Both the position numbers and the translations under genes were made by a program. The notes beneath the pieces were generated by a model. The model did not search any database and was not told the origin of the DNA. It worked only from the letters and a program-made list of their open reading frames with translations. 64,000 nucleotides of DNA from Paraburkholderia phytofirmans PsJN (lineage in GTDB: Bacteria > Pseudomonadota > Gammaproteobacteria > Burkholderiales > Burkholderiaceae), in the NCBI RefSeq assembly GCF_000020125.1, contig NC_010676.1, positions 1,736,001 through 1,800,000 on the forward strand, in the 5' to 3' direction. Numbering within the stretch: the first letter of the stretch is position 1; the number at the start of each line of letters is the position of its first letter. Of this stretch, positions 47,693 through 56,687 are shown piece by piece.

Positions 47693-47706
47693 TCAAGCGA
47701 CGGGCG
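47693..47706. promoter_or_regulatory. FNR/ANR-type box TTGATGCGGATCAA
   Basis: Exact consensus. Minus-strand start predicted near 47658, 65 bases before the USP ATG. Confidence 0.75.
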
Positions 47707-47831
47707 CGTGGCTTCAGCCTCGTTCGTCCAGCACCGCGCTCCTCGCCGTCGGCCATTGTCGCTGGCATGATTCTTACGAAACGCGGAGAATAAACAACAC
47801 CGCAAGTTACGTTGCCGGTCGCCAGGGCTGA

Positions 47832-48100
47832 ATGCAATTACCTGAACAACACCTTGGCGCTCGCATCCAGTGGGACGTGAAGCGCGACATCGAATTGGGC
47901 GACACGCATTTTTCGCCGGCTCGAGCAATCACTCTGTTTCGTATCTTGCAGAAGGCGTTGACCGACGTCACCCGCCATGCGGAGGCCGCCGTCACCTGCT
48001 GGGCGGCGACGTGGAGATTCATACTTCAAATAACAATGGCTTTGAGCTGACCGTGACCTTGCCGGACACGGCCGTTCAGGAAGAGGAGACGCAAGAATGA
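47832..48100 (+). pseudogene. remnant of a NarX-type histidine kinase
   Basis: The first frame gives YLN-like leader, DIELGDTHFSPARAITLFRILQKALTDVTRHAEA, which is the N-box of a HATPase_c domain. The frame is then lost. From ~48002 another frame gives LLGGDVEIHTSNNNGFELTVTLPD, the kinase's last beta strands, ending in a TGA that overlaps the response-regulator ATG. The G-boxes, H-box and sensor domain are gone. The kinase once coupled to the regulator gene is therefore dead. Confidence 0.75.
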
Positions 48101-48744
48101 CCCGAGTGCTGATAGCCGACGACCACGCGTTGGTGCGCGACGGCCTGCGCCATATCCTGCAAAGCACGAGCGGCTTCGAAGTGGCCGGCGAAGCCAGCGA
48201 CGGCTCCAGCACGATCGCGCTGGTCCGCTCCAGGCCGGCCGAAGTGCTCGTGCTGGATCTGTCCATGCCAGGGCGCAACGGCGTTGAACTGATCAGGCAG
48301 ATCAAAGACGAAATGCCAGCGCTGCGCATTCTCGTGCTCACCATGCACGCGGAGCAGCAGTACGCGGTGCGTGCGTTCAAGGCAGGCGCCTCAGGGTACC
48401 TCACCAAGGAAAGCGCCAGCGCGGAACTTGTGTCGGCAGTCTCCAAGGTCGCTTCCGGAGGCGTCTACGTGAGCCTCGCCATGGCCGAGCGTTTCGCGCA
48501 GAGCCTGAACGAGCCCGGCGACGCGCTGCCCCATCAGCGCCTCTCAGACCGTGAATTCGACGTGTTTCGCCGCATCGTCGCAGGCCAGACCCTCACGGAA
48601 ATCGCCACCGAGTTGTGTGTCAGCAGCAAAACGGTCAGCACTTACAAGACACGCATCCTCGAAAAAATGCAGATGCCGCATGAGGCCGCGCTGGTGCGTT
48701 ACGCGCTGCGCCACAAGCTGCTCGGCGAAGACGACGAAATCTGA
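48097..48744 (+). CDS. NarL/FixJ-type response regulator
   Basis: 215 residues. Receiver domain with acidic pocket IADDHALVRDGL, phosphoacceptor Asp54 in VLVLDLSMPGRNG, and lysine in YLTKESAS. The C-terminal LuxR helix-turn-helix (LSDREFDVFRRIVAGQTLTEIATELCVSSKTVSTYKTRILEKM) binds DNA. The resemblance of its scheme to hypoxia regulators such as DosR is only at family level. Its adjacent kinase is destroyed; the PAS kinase at 20016 is the only other histidine kinase seen in the window. Confidence 0.93.
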   Translation: MTRVLIADDHALVRDGLRHILQSTSGFEVAGEASDGSSTIALVRSRPAEVLVLDLSMPGRNGVELIRQIKDEMPALRILVLTMHAEQQYAVRAFKAGASGYLTKESASAELVSAVSKVASGGVYVSLAMAERFAQSLNEPGDALPHQRLSDREFDVFRRIVAGQTLTEIATELCVSSKTVSTYKTRILEKMQMPHEAALVRYALRHKLLGEDDEI

Positions 48745-48832
48745 CGGCGCCGCGCGCGCTGCCGTTTCCGGGTTGCTCGCCTCCGTTCCTCCGCTGTCTA
48801 GCTGAGGAACACCATCTCGCGAATACCGCCAA

Positions 48833-48846
48833 TTGATCTGAGTCAA
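48833..48846. promoter_or_regulatory. FNR/ANR-type box TTGATCTGAGTCAA
   Basis: Exact consensus. A -10-like CAGGAT at 48868-48873 and a predicted start near 48881 fit the Acg-like gene at 48916. Confidence 0.78.
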
Positions 48847-48915
48847 GCCCTTCACGGCGCGGTCTGACAGGATGGTCTGACGCGACATAACTGACACCGC
48901 GCCAGGAGACACCGA

Positions 48916-49947
48916 ATGGCCACTCTTTCCCAACCGACCGCCTGGTCCGTCGACGAACGGCAACTCGACCCGACAGCCGGCATCAACGAAAAACTGCGCT
49001 TTGCGCTGCGTTATGCGGTGTTGGCCCCGTCGAACCACAACACACAGCCGTGGCATTTCATCGTCGACGGCGATAGCGTGACGCTTTGCGCCGACCGCAC
49101 ACGGGCGCTGCCGGTGGTCGATCCCTTCGACCGCGAGCTGCTCATCAGTTGCGGCGCGGCGCTCTTCAATCTGCGCGTGGCGCTGAGCCGCTTTGGGCTT
49201 GCCTATGCCATCACGCTGCTGCCGTCGACCGTCGACGTCGACGTGCTCGCACATCTGCGCGTCATACGCGACGGCCGCTGCGATACCGAGCTCGCCTCGC
49301 TGTTCGAGGCGATTCCCCTGCGCGTGACGACACGCGAGACTTTCGCCGACGAGCCCTCCCCGCCCGGCTTCCGGCAGCGGCTTGAGGAAGCCGGCGCGAT
49401 CGAGGGCTGCGACACGGTTTGCGTTGAGAACATCGCGGGCCGGGAACAGCTCGCCGATCTGATCGGCGAAGCCGACCAGGCGCAGTTCAAAGATGCGCGC
49501 TTTCGTCGGGAACTCGCAAGCTGGATTCATCCGCGGCGTCATCAGGACGGCATGCCCGCGTTGTCGCCAGGGGTGCGCGCGCTGCTCGACTTCGCCGCGC
49601 CGCTGGTCAGTTCGGTAGTTCGCACGTTCGATCAGGGCGGCGGCCTGGCCGCAACGCATCATACGCTCGCCATAGGCTCGCCCCTGCTGATGTGCATCGC
49701 GACCGGCACCGATGACGCGTCCGCGTGGCTCTCAGCAGGCCAGGCGCTCGAACGCGTGCTGCTGACCGCGGCCGCCGAAGGCATGACTGCGTCGTACCTG
49801 AATCAACCAATCGAAATCGCTTCGCTGCGCGAGCGCCTGTGTGCCGCGCTGAAACTGGACGCCGTGCCGCAGTTGCTGATCCGCATCGGCCGTGGCGCCC
49901 AGGTGCCGCATTCGCCGCGGCGGCCGCTTGAAGAGGTAGTGTCGTAG
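48916..49947 (+). CDS. Acg-family nitroreductase-like FMN protein
   Basis: 343 residues. RFALRYAVLAPSNHNTQPWHFIVDGDSVTLCADRTRALPVVDPFDRELLISCGAALFNLRVALSRFG is the Acg signature (NTQPW; DRELLISCGAA). SAGQALERVLLTAAAEGMTASYLNQPIE is the second half of a duplicated nitroreductase fold. Acg proteins (mycobacterial Rv2032, DosR-controlled) have lost the lid and may store FMN rather than reduce nitro compounds. It has a clear class II FNR-type promoter. Confidence 0.88.
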   Translation: MATLSQPTAWSVDERQLDPTAGINEKLRFALRYAVLAPSNHNTQPWHFIVDGDSVTLCADRTRALPVVDPFDRELLISCGAALFNLRVALSRFGLAYAITLLPSTVDVDVLAHLRVIRDGRCDTELASLFEAIPLRVTTRETFADEPSPPGFRQRLEEAGAIEGCDTVCVENIAGREQLADLIGEADQAQFKDARFRRELASWIHPRRHQDGMPALSPGVRALLDFAAPLVSSVVRTFDQGGGLAATHHTLAIGSPLLMCIATGTDDASAWLSAGQALERVLLTAAAEGMTASYLNQPIEIASLRERLCAALKLDAVPQLLIRIGRGAQVPHSPRRPLEEVVS

Positions 49948-49984
49948 CGTGCCGGCCCTCAGGAGCGGCGCGGTCTGCGCCGCT

Positions 49985-50260
49985 TCACTCGCAGAAACGG
50001 AAGTAGCCGCTGTGCATCATGAGCGGCTTCGGCCCCACTTCGTTCAGCAGATTTCGCGCGGCTTGCTGGATTGGATGGCGGTGTGCATCGAATGCCGTGA
50101 CCAGATCGTCTTCGCGCCACGACCGTGCGCCGAAGTGATCTTCCAGCGCCTCCGCGGTAATGGCGCACTGTATGCGCGTGCCATCTACTTCTGCCGGAAA
50201 GATGAGGACGAGATCGCGCGCGCGGTATGCCGGGCGTTCATGCGGGAAATGGATTTTCAT
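49985..50260 (-). CDS. DUF1488-family small protein
   Basis: 91 residues: MKIHFPHERPAYRARDLVLIFPAEVDGTRIQCAITAEALEDHFGARSWREDDLVTAFDAHRHPIQQAARNLLNEVGPKPLMMHSGYFRFCE. The pattern of an N-terminal strand pair, the ITAEALEDHFGA helix and the C-terminal HSGYF matches DUF1488, of unknown function. The frame upstream of this ATG is open but not coding-like. An FNR-type box lies ~155 bases upstream. Confidence 0.78.
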   Translation of the reverse strand: MKIHFPHERPAYRARDLVLIFPAEVDGTRIQCAITAEALEDHFGARSWREDDLVTAFDAHRHPIQQAARNLLNEVGPKPLMMHSGYFRFCE

Positions 50261-50407
50261 GACCAGTGCCTGTAGAGACGAAAACGTGGCTCGAATAACC
50301 CTTTCGAGCGAGCGAAGCAAATGGGAAAGTGCACCCACGCATGGCACGCCGACACCATCAGGATAGGCGCGCTCGCCCTTTCGCCGACTTTGCGGCGGCA
50401 ATCCTGC

Positions 50408-50421
50408 TTGATGCAGATCAA
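50408..50421. promoter_or_regulatory. FNR/ANR-type box TTGATGCAGATCAA
   Basis: Exact consensus. On the minus strand it would serve the DUF1488 gene, with a start near 50373. It is 66 bp from the divergent box at 50474. Confidence 0.7.
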
Positions 50422-50473
50422 TCGGGTGATGGGGCTGGACAGCGTTCCCCACGCGACCTCCCTCCCGAAGACC

Positions 50474-50487
50474 GGTTGATTTGAGTC
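50474..50487. promoter_or_regulatory. FNR/ANR-type box TTGATTTGAGTCAA
   Basis: Exact consensus. Predicted plus-strand start near 50522, 36 bases before the nitroreductase ATG. Confidence 0.75.
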
Positions 50488-50557
50488 AAGCGCCGAGCGC
50501 CGCAACGGTGCACGATGATTACATGTGGTCTGCCGTTCCCGCTTGTGTGAGGCACTC

Positions 50558-51229
50558 ATGAAACATCTATTCAGACTCGGCACTGCATTGCGCGATCAGG
50601 CGTGCGCGCGTCCGGTCACAGGCGTAGCGTCGGCACGCATCGAACTACCTGCTCCCGATCGGACCGGCGGTATGCCGATCATGGAGGCATTCGCAAAACG
50701 CCGCACCACACGCCGCTTCGCAGCCCGATTGCTGGACGACAAGCTCCTTAGCAACGTGCTATGGGCTGCCAACGGCATCAATCGTGACCCGGACGGCGGG
50801 CGAACCGCGCCGTCGGTACTGGCCCTGCATGAAATCGACGTCTACGCGATGCTCGCGCGCGGCGTTTATCGCTACGATCCACGCCGCCATTGCCTGGAGT
50901 TGGCCATCGCGAGCGATCTGCGCGGGCTAACGGGCTATCAGGACTTTGTGGGTGATGCGCCGCTCGATCTGGTATATGTCGCCGATCTTTCGCGCATGCA
51001 CGACGTCGCGCCCTCGCAGCGCGAACCTTTTGCATCTGCGAGTGCCGGCGCCATCGTCCAGAACGTCTATCTCTTCTGTGCGGCCGCCGGACTTGCGGTC
51101 GCGGCACGCGGCTGGCTCAACCGCAGCGCACTCGGCGGCGAGATGCACCTGCCACGCGATAGCGTTCCGGTGCTCGCACAAACCGTGGGCCATTTCGACT
51201 TGTCGGGCGACGCCGACGACAATGGCTGA
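50558..51229 (+). CDS. SagB/ThcOx-type nitroreductase-family protein
   Basis: 223 residues. MEAFAKRRTTRRFAARLLDDKLLSNVLWAANGINRDPDGGRTAPSVLALHEIDVYAM has the FMN-phosphate arginines and the catalytic-loop serine. LTGYQDFVGDAPLDLVYVADLSRM and SAGAIVQNVYLFCAAAGLAVAARGWLNR complete the fold. A close relative is encoded at 61713. It probably reduces quinones, nitro groups or other acceptors with NAD(P)H, offering an electron outlet. GAGG precedes ATG 50558. Confidence 0.85.
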   Translation: MKHLFRLGTALRDQACARPVTGVASARIELPAPDRTGGMPIMEAFAKRRTTRRFAARLLDDKLLSNVLWAANGINRDPDGGRTAPSVLALHEIDVYAMLARGVYRYDPRRHCLELAIASDLRGLTGYQDFVGDAPLDLVYVADLSRMHDVAPSQREPFASASAGAIVQNVYLFCAAAGLAVAARGWLNRSALGGEMHLPRDSVPVLAQTVGHFDLSGDADDNG

Positions 51230-51642
51230 TGCACCCTGCAAGCACCCAAGTCGCACCGAAGAACACCGGTCGGACCTGAGTCAATGACAACGGCTTCCTT
51301 GATCGTGAGCTGCCTTTGAACCGCTTGTGAAGTGTGCGCCGTGAATGCCATGTCCCACGATATCTCGCAGCGAATCTGCTTGCACTCCTCCTGATCCCCA
51401 CATACTGATCCAATGGGTCCTGAGTCAGTGATGCGGCCCGCACGATTTGACGCGCTGCTGCGCGCTGGAAAGGCTCGATTTCAACACGACAGGCGGTCCG
51501 TTCGAAGGCGAGACCGGGCGAGCACAATGGCCTGCGAATGAAGGCGAACTGCGGGCGACCAGCCAGTGGCAGATCGACGCTAATTTCCGCCGCGTTCTCT
51601 CCTGGCTTGACTCGCTTGACGAGCGCGACGAACCGCGGGATC
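51230..51642. other. gene-poor stretch
   Basis: No gene I can support. A plus-strand frame running from 51447 into the antisense of the efflux gene reads LERLDFNTTGGPFEGETGRAQWPANEGELRATSQWQIDANFRRVLSWLDSLDE, which has fair codon use but no family match and no clear ribosome site. Confidence 0.35.
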
Positions 51643-53139
51643 TCATTGGTTGCTTTCCCATCCCCCGCCCAACGCCGCATACAGCGCCACGGTATCCTGC
51701 AACCGTTGCGCCACCCCCTGCAGCCATGCGATGCGCGCCTGATGAAACAGTCCGTCCGCAATCAATGTCTGCACATAGCCGACCGTACCGGCCGCATAGT
51801 CCGCCTCGACGAGCCGGAGTGCTTCGGCGGCAGCGTCCCGTGCGCGCGTTTGCGCGTCGAGCGCCTGGGCATCGTTTTCGAGCGCCCGCAGCGTGTCCGC
51901 CACCTGTGCAAAAGCACTGAGCACCACTTGCCGGTATGAGGCGCGCGTCTGTGCGTAGGCATTGAGCGCCGCACGGCGCTGAAACCAGAGTGTGCCGCCA
52001 TGGAAGACGGGCGCGCTCACGTCGGCCGCGATCGTCCATATCTGACCGGAGCGGTGAAGCAAAGCGCTCATCGACGTGTTGTCGTAACCGCCCGAAGCGG
52101 AAAGCGTCACACCGGGCAGCAAATTGGCGGTGGCGACGCCGATATTGGCGCTCGCGACATGGAGTGCCGCCTCCGCCTGCAGGATGTCGGGACGTCGCCG
52201 CACGAGAGAAGCCGGCACGGTCTCGGGCAAGGTATGCGGCAACGTAATATCCTCCAACGACAGATCCGGCGCGTGCCACTCGACCGGCAGCATGCCCGAG
52301 AGCGACGCGAGCAGGTCTTCCGCTTGCGCGCGCTTCTGTTCGAGCGCGGGCAGCGACGCTTCGAGCGTGGCCAGTTCGTTTTCCAGCGTCAGCACAGCGG
52401 CATACGCGCTTGCACCCGCCTCGACCTGCGCTTGCGTAATGCGGATCTGTTCATGCACCAGAGCGGTCATCTCACGGGTCGCTGCAATTTCATCGCGATA
52501 GGCCGCGCGCGCGATCATCGCATTGACCACGTTGACGGTCAGCGTGAGATAGGTGGCCAGCACCGTGTAACGCTGAGCATCGACACGCGCCTGCAACGCT
52601 TCAACCATGCGGCGCTGGCCGCCCCATATATCGAGCGCATAGCTCACGCTCGCCGACAGCGTAAAGAGGTTGAAAAGGGTCGACGGCTCGTTAGCGCCGA
52701 TCCGCGAGGGCGAATATTTCTGCCGCGACCCAGCAAAGCCCGCATCGACCTGCGGGTAGAACACGCCGGCGCCGGCGCGCATCTCATCCTCACTCTGGCG
52801 TAGCGCGGCCTGCGCGCCTTCGATTGTCGCGTTGCCGGTTAGGGCTTCATCCACCGCGCTGTCGATCGCCAACGAGCCAAAACGCGTCCACCAGTCGGAC
52901 GGCACGTTCGTTTGCGCGGAAAAAGTTTGCACGCTGCCTGCTGCCTGCAGCGGTGTGCGAAGCGCGTCACCTTGCACGAACCGATCGACTCCCGGCGACG
53001 GCGGCCGGGAGAAATCCGGGCCCACGCTGCAGGCGTTGAGCAGTAGCGCCAGCAACAGAGCCCAGGCGCGAGCGACGCGACGGCGCACGGTGTCGGCCCT
53101 GCGCGCGCGGGGTGCGCTATCCGGCGGCAATGTAGACAT
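51643..53139 (-). CDS. outer-membrane efflux channel (NodT/OprM-type lipoprotein)
   Basis: 498 residues. Lipoprotein signal ending LLALLLNAC (Cys37), then CSVGPDFSRPPSP, standard for NodT factors. Two TolC repeats follow: WWTRFGSLAIDSAVDEALTGNATIEGAQAALRQSEDEMRAGAGVFYPQVDAGF, and PASLVRRRPDILQAEAALHVASANIGVATANLLPGVTLSASGGYD. Trimeric channel for the ABC exporter encoded upstream (HlyD adaptor, ATPase, permease), forming an envelope-spanning efflux system. Confidence 0.92.
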   Translation of the reverse strand: MSTLPPDSAPRARRADTVRRRVARAWALLLALLLNACSVGPDFSRPPSPGVDRFVQGDALRTPLQAAGSVQTFSAQTNVPSDWWTRFGSLAIDSAVDEALTGNATIEGAQAALRQSEDEMRAGAGVFYPQVDAGFAGSRQKYSPSRIGANEPSTLFNLFTLSASVSYALDIWGGQRRMVEALQARVDAQRYTVLATYLTLTVNVVNAMIARAAYRDEIAATREMTALVHEQIRITQAQVEAGASAYAAVLTLENELATLEASLPALEQKRAQAEDLLASLSGMLPVEWHAPDLSLEDITLPHTLPETVPASLVRRRPDILQAEAALHVASANIGVATANLLPGVTLSASGGYDNTSMSALLHRSGQIWTIAADVSAPVFHGGTLWFQRRAALNAYAQTRASYRQVVLSAFAQVADTLRALENDAQALDAQTRARDAAAEALRLVEADYAAGTVGYVQTLIADGLFHQARIAWLQGVAQRLQDTVALYAALGGGWESNQ

Positions 53140-54202
53140 CGACTAATTGTCCTGGGTAAAGGTGCGCGCCTTTGGGCAGCGCGACACGAAAAATGACCGG
53201 CAGCACGCGCACGTCGACACGCTCCGCTCGCTGATCGGACAGTTCGACTTTCGGACTCACGTAAGGCTGAATCCGGACAAACTCCAGCGGCGCTTCGATC
53301 CGGGTGCCGCGCACGGACATGCGCGCTTTCAACGCATGCGGGTCCGGCAGACGGTCGATCAGGATCTCGTCGACGTAGCAGCGCACGGCCAGTTGACCGT
53401 TTGGCGCGCCGATCACGAGCACGGGCGCTTGCCCCTGCGTGTAGGGCTGATAGACGCCTTGCGGAGACACATACGATCCAGCAGCCGCATTGACCGACAG
53501 CACCACACCGTCGCTGGGGGCGCGAAGCGTGTACTGGGCGACCAGCGCGTCGGCGGAAGCGGCCGCCTTGCGCAGCGCGTCGACCTGCTTCTGCTGGCTG
53601 CGAATGTCGTAAATCCATGCGCCTGCCTGAGTGAGCCGGTACTGTCGCGTCACCACGTCGAGATTGGCTCGCGCCATTTTCAGCGCGTTCGCCGCGTTGT
53701 CCAGCGTGTCCTTGCTGACCGCCTTCGGGTCGATGGCGAAGGCGCGCTGCTGTTTGTCGAACTGGTCCTGCGCCATCCTGAGACCGGCCGCCGCCGCACC
53801 CACCTGGGCACTCGCCACATCGAGCGTCTCCTTGCGCGGCTGCGATTCGAGCTCGTCGAGCATCGCCGCAGCGGCTTCCGCCTGGGCGGCAAGCTGTGCC
53901 GCGGTAGCGCGTTGCACCGAATCGTCGATGGTAAGCAGCACCTCGCCGGCCTTCACCGCTTGTCCCTCGCGGGCGGCGATGCCCGTCACGGCGCCGGTCA
54001 CGTTCGGATAAATGTTGATGTTGACGCCCGCAGGCTGATCGCTTTCGACAATGCCCTCGGCGTACAGCCCGTGTGCATAGGGGTTGGACGCGGGTGTGAA
54101 CACAGGCGGCTGCGGAGCTTGCTGCACACCGTACACGTAGGCGGCTACCAGACCTGCCACGAAGCCCAGGAACGCAAGAACAAAGATCAGCTTGCGCTTC
54201 AT
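53117..54202 (-). CDS. HlyD/MacA-type membrane fusion protein
   Basis: 361 residues. One N-terminal membrane helix (LIFVLAFLGFVAGLVAAYVYGV). Lipoyl halves at GIVESDQPAGVNINIYPNVTGAVTGIAAREGQAVKAGEVLLTIDD and YTLRAPSDGVVLSVNAAAGSYV, separated by a long coiled-coil hairpin (AAQLAAQAEAAAAMLDELESQPRKE...). It links the ABC permease to the outer-membrane channel. Overlaps the ATPase gene by 4 bases upstream and the channel gene downstream. Confidence 0.92.
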   Translation of the reverse strand: MKRKLIFVLAFLGFVAGLVAAYVYGVQQAPQPPVFTPASNPYAHGLYAEGIVESDQPAGVNINIYPNVTGAVTGIAAREGQAVKAGEVLLTIDDSVQRATAAQLAAQAEAAAAMLDELESQPRKETLDVASAQVGAAAAGLRMAQDQFDKQQRAFAIDPKAVSKDTLDNAANALKMARANLDVVTRQYRLTQAGAWIYDIRSQQKQVDALRKAAASADALVAQYTLRAPSDGVVLSVNAAAGSYVSPQGVYQPYTQGQAPVLVIGAPNGQLAVRCYVDEILIDRLPDPHALKARMSVRGTRIEAPLEFVRIQPYVSPKVELSDQRAERVDVRVLPVIFRVALPKGAHLYPGQLVDVYIAAG

Positions 54203-54897
54203 TTGGCGCCTCCCGGGTCGATCCCTTTGAGTTGGCCGTCTTCCATGCGCAGAATGCGGTCGGCGTAATCGAAAATACGGCTGTCGTGCGTGACGATCAG
54301 GATGCAGCGATTGTCATTGAGCACCTGATGCTTGACGAACTCGATGATGCTGCGGCCCGTATCGCCGTCGAGCGAGGCCGTGGGTTCATCGAAGATCAGG
54401 ATGTCGGGCTGGCTGACGATTGCCCGGGCGATCGCCACGCGCTGCTGCTCGCCGCCGGACAGTTTCACCGGCGGCAATTGAGCGCGGCTTTCGAGGCCGA
54501 CTATCTTCAGGTACTTGAGCGCCTCGTCAATGGCGGCATTCCACGGCTGCCGTTTGAGGATCAGCGGTATCGCAACATTTTCGGCGGTCGTCAAGCGCGC
54601 GAACAGGTGGTAGTCCTGAAACACGAAGCCAATGCGGTTGAGCCGGAATTCCGCGATCGCGTCGTTCGGCTGTTTCCACAGATCGACTCCATCGACCACG
54701 ACATCGCCGCTGTCCGGTCTCAGGATGCCCGAAATGACACTCAGCAAGGTCGTCTTGCCACTGCCCGATGGACCGACGATCAGCAGCATCTCGCCGAACC
54801 TGGCCTGCACCGAGACCTCGCGCAAAGCACAGGTTCGTGCTTCGCCCTCGCCGAACCATTTCGTCACCGCACGCGCGTCGATGGCAAATTTCGGCAT
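54199..54897 (-). CDS. ABC transporter ATP-binding protein (DevA/MacB type)
   Basis: 232 residues. Walker A is GPSGSGKTTLLSVIS, Q-loop FVFQDYHLFARLT, signature KLSGGEQQRVAIARA, Walker B ILIFDEPTASLD, H-loop VTHD. Powers the exporter with the FtsX-like permease encoded just upstream. The gene set permease-ATPase-HlyD-NodT resembles DevBCA-type exporters of glycolipids or other envelope molecules. Confidence 0.94.
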   Translation of the reverse strand: MPKFAIDARAVTKWFGEGEARTCALREVSVQARFGEMLLIVGPSGSGKTTLLSVISGILRPDSGDVVVDGVDLWKQPNDAIAEFRLNRIGFVFQDYHLFARLTTAENVAIPLILKRQPWNAAIDEALKYLKIVGLESRAQLPPVKLSGGEQQRVAIARAIVSQPDILIFDEPTASLDGDTGRSIIEFVKHQVLNDNRCILIVTHDSRIFDYADRILRMEDGQLKGIDPGGAK

Positions 54898-54898
54898 G

Positions 54899-56035
54899 TC
54901 AGCCCCGAAAAATATCGAAGGGTTCGATGCTCAATACGCGTCGAATGCCCAGGTAGCTCGACATCGCGGCAATCACCACCACCATGGCGAACGCAAGCGC
55001 CAGATTGCCGAAGGTGATGATTGCCGCGTAATCGGGAATGCGTATCCTGGCGAGACTGATCAGCGCCGCGCACAGGCCGATGCCGAGGCCATAGCCGGTC
55101 AGCGCCGTAAAGGTGGCCTGAAACAGGATCATCGCGATCAGCTCATGGCGTTTCGCGCCAATCGCCTTCAGCGCACCGAACTTTTCGAGGTTTTCGAGGA
55201 TGAACGTATAGAACGTTTGCCCCGAGATGGACAACCCGACAATGAAACTGATGACCGTCATCAGCATGATGTTGGTGCCAAGGCCGGTTTCGTATTTATA
55301 GAAATGCGAAATGCGCGCCATGAATTCCTTTTTCGTGAACGCGACGTAGCCGAGCGATTGCACCACCTGTTTGATGTGCGCGATATCCGCAGCGGATTTT
55401 GGTTCAACCAGGATGTACGAGGTCGTGTAGCGGGTCGTGGGGATATAGGTAACGGCGCGTTTGTAAGTGGTGTAGAGCGTGGGTGTGCCAAAGAGACCGC
55501 TGCTCGCCACCGTCGCGATGCCGACTATCACGCCGCGATGGTCGTTCAGTTCGAAATCGGTGCCGAGTGTCGGGTTCTTCAGCTTGACGAATTCGGCGTC
55601 GTCGATAGCGACAAAGCCATTCTCCGCGTAAATGTCTTCGATCTTGCCCTGCTTCATGACCGGCCAGCCGAACAGGCTGGCGTCGTCGAGTCCGATCACC
55701 GTGACTGCCTGATAGGTGCCGTCGCGCAGTTTGACCAGCGCGGTGCCTGAGTACAGCGGCACCGCGTATTTGACGCCGTCGGTGCTGCGTACCGCATCGA
55801 GTACGTAATCCGGCATGCCGATGCTGCTCGCGATGGTCTGCACTGCCGGGTCCATCACCCACATCTTCGCCCCGACATTGATCACCGTCGACGACGATTT
55901 GTTCAGGATGCCGGCAAACAGCGAAGTCATTTCGACCATCAAAAAAACCGCGAATGTAATGCCGACGAGCAGTGCCGTGAATTTGGCGCTGTCGTTGACG
56001 AGCAGCTTGAATGCGAGTTGGAGGATGCCTTTCAT
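54899..56035 (-). CDS. ABC transporter permease (FtsX/DevC type)
   Basis: 378 residues. N-terminal membrane helix (FTALLVGITFAVFLMVEMTSLFAGIL), large periplasmic domain, then three helices (NIMLMTVISFIVGLSISGQTFYTFILENL; LIAMILFQATFTALTGYGLGIGLCAAL; AIITFGNLALAFAMVVVIAAMSSYLGIRRVLSIEPFDIFRG). The EP-x-D-x-x-x-G end is typical of FtsX-like permeases. Second gene of the operon after a small membrane protein. Confidence 0.92.
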   Translation of the reverse strand: MKGILQLAFKLLVNDSAKFTALLVGITFAVFLMVEMTSLFAGILNKSSSTVINVGAKMWVMDPAVQTIASSIGMPDYVLDAVRSTDGVKYAVPLYSGTALVKLRDGTYQAVTVIGLDDASLFGWPVMKQGKIEDIYAENGFVAIDDAEFVKLKNPTLGTDFELNDHRGVIVGIATVASSGLFGTPTLYTTYKRAVTYIPTTRYTTSYILVEPKSAADIAHIKQVVQSLGYVAFTKKEFMARISHFYKYETGLGTNIMLMTVISFIVGLSISGQTFYTFILENLEKFGALKAIGAKRHELIAMILFQATFTALTGYGLGIGLCAALISLARIRIPDYAAIITFGNLALAFAMVVVIAAMSSYLGIRRVLSIEPFDIFRG

Positions 56036-56099
56036 GGCGCGCCGGATCGAGTTGCTGGGAACGCATAAGCGTGGTGGTCGTGCGCTGCCGCACAGCGCA

Positions 56100-56291
56100 C
56101 TAAGCGTCGTCTCGCGTCGTGATGTTCAGCAATGCGACGAAGCAGCCGACACCTAAAACCAGTGCGGCGGCGCCGTAGCGAACCAGGCCTGGGCTGTCAG
56201 ACAGCAAGCCGCGAATCGATGCGCCCAGGCCGGCCAAAGCCGTGAAAACGGCCACCGCGGCCACGATAATTCTGGGTTCTGCACGGGTCAT
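56100..56291 (-). CDS. small two-helix membrane protein heading the ABC operon
   Basis: 63 residues, MTRAEPRIIVAAVAVFTALAGLGASIRGLLSDSPGLVRYGAAALVLGVGCFVALLNITTRDDA: two hydrophobic helices joined by a polar loop. GGAGG five bases before ATG 56291 is strong. An FNR-type box is placed for a start near 56354. It may be an accessory part of the exporter; no family recognised. Confidence 0.65.
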   Translation of the reverse strand: MTRAEPRIIVAAVAVFTALAGLGASIRGLLSDSPGLVRYGAAALVLGVGCFVALLNITTRDDA

Positions 56292-56388
56292 CTTGCCTCC
56301 GTATGGGGTCCCCACGCGACGCTTGATCGGCGTGCTGTTCGCAAGCCGTCGTGGTGACTTCATCATCGACCGGATGCCGGTATTGCGA

Positions 56389-56402
56389 TTGATTTGCATC
56401 AA
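56389..56402. promoter_or_regulatory. FNR/ANR-type box TTGATTTGCATCAA
   Basis: Exact consensus serving the minus-strand exporter operon. Centre 108 bp from the divergent box at 56497. Confidence 0.78.
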
Positions 56403-56496
56403 TGGCTGCCTGCTTCGCATACCAAATTGTGCTCGACCGCAATTACCTGCCAATGCGTCCGGCAAATGCGGCGGCACACTCGCGCGCATTCAGCGT

Positions 56497-56510
56497 TTGA
56501 TATGCATCAA
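56497..56510. promoter_or_regulatory. FNR/ANR-type box TTGATATGCATCAA
   Basis: Exact consensus. A -10-like CATAGT lies at 56532-56537, start near 56545, giving a ~140-base leader before acs. Confidence 0.78.
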
Positions 56511-56687
56511 CAGCGCGATTAGCAGCGCGATCATAGTGCGGTTATACCCACGCTGTTTCATCGCCCTTCCCGCGCCTCGATCTGCGGCGCGCAGGCGCGC
56601 CACGGCCACCAAGAGCCTTTCCCCGACGATCAGACGCTCACGCATTGGCGTCGGCACGTCCTTGACCTTCATGTGAGGAGACATTGC

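Noticed and set aside
51447..51920. Plus-strand frame starting before the efflux channel
   Set aside because: Its second half is antisense to the NodT gene; the first ~70 codons look somewhat coding but nothing else supports a gene.
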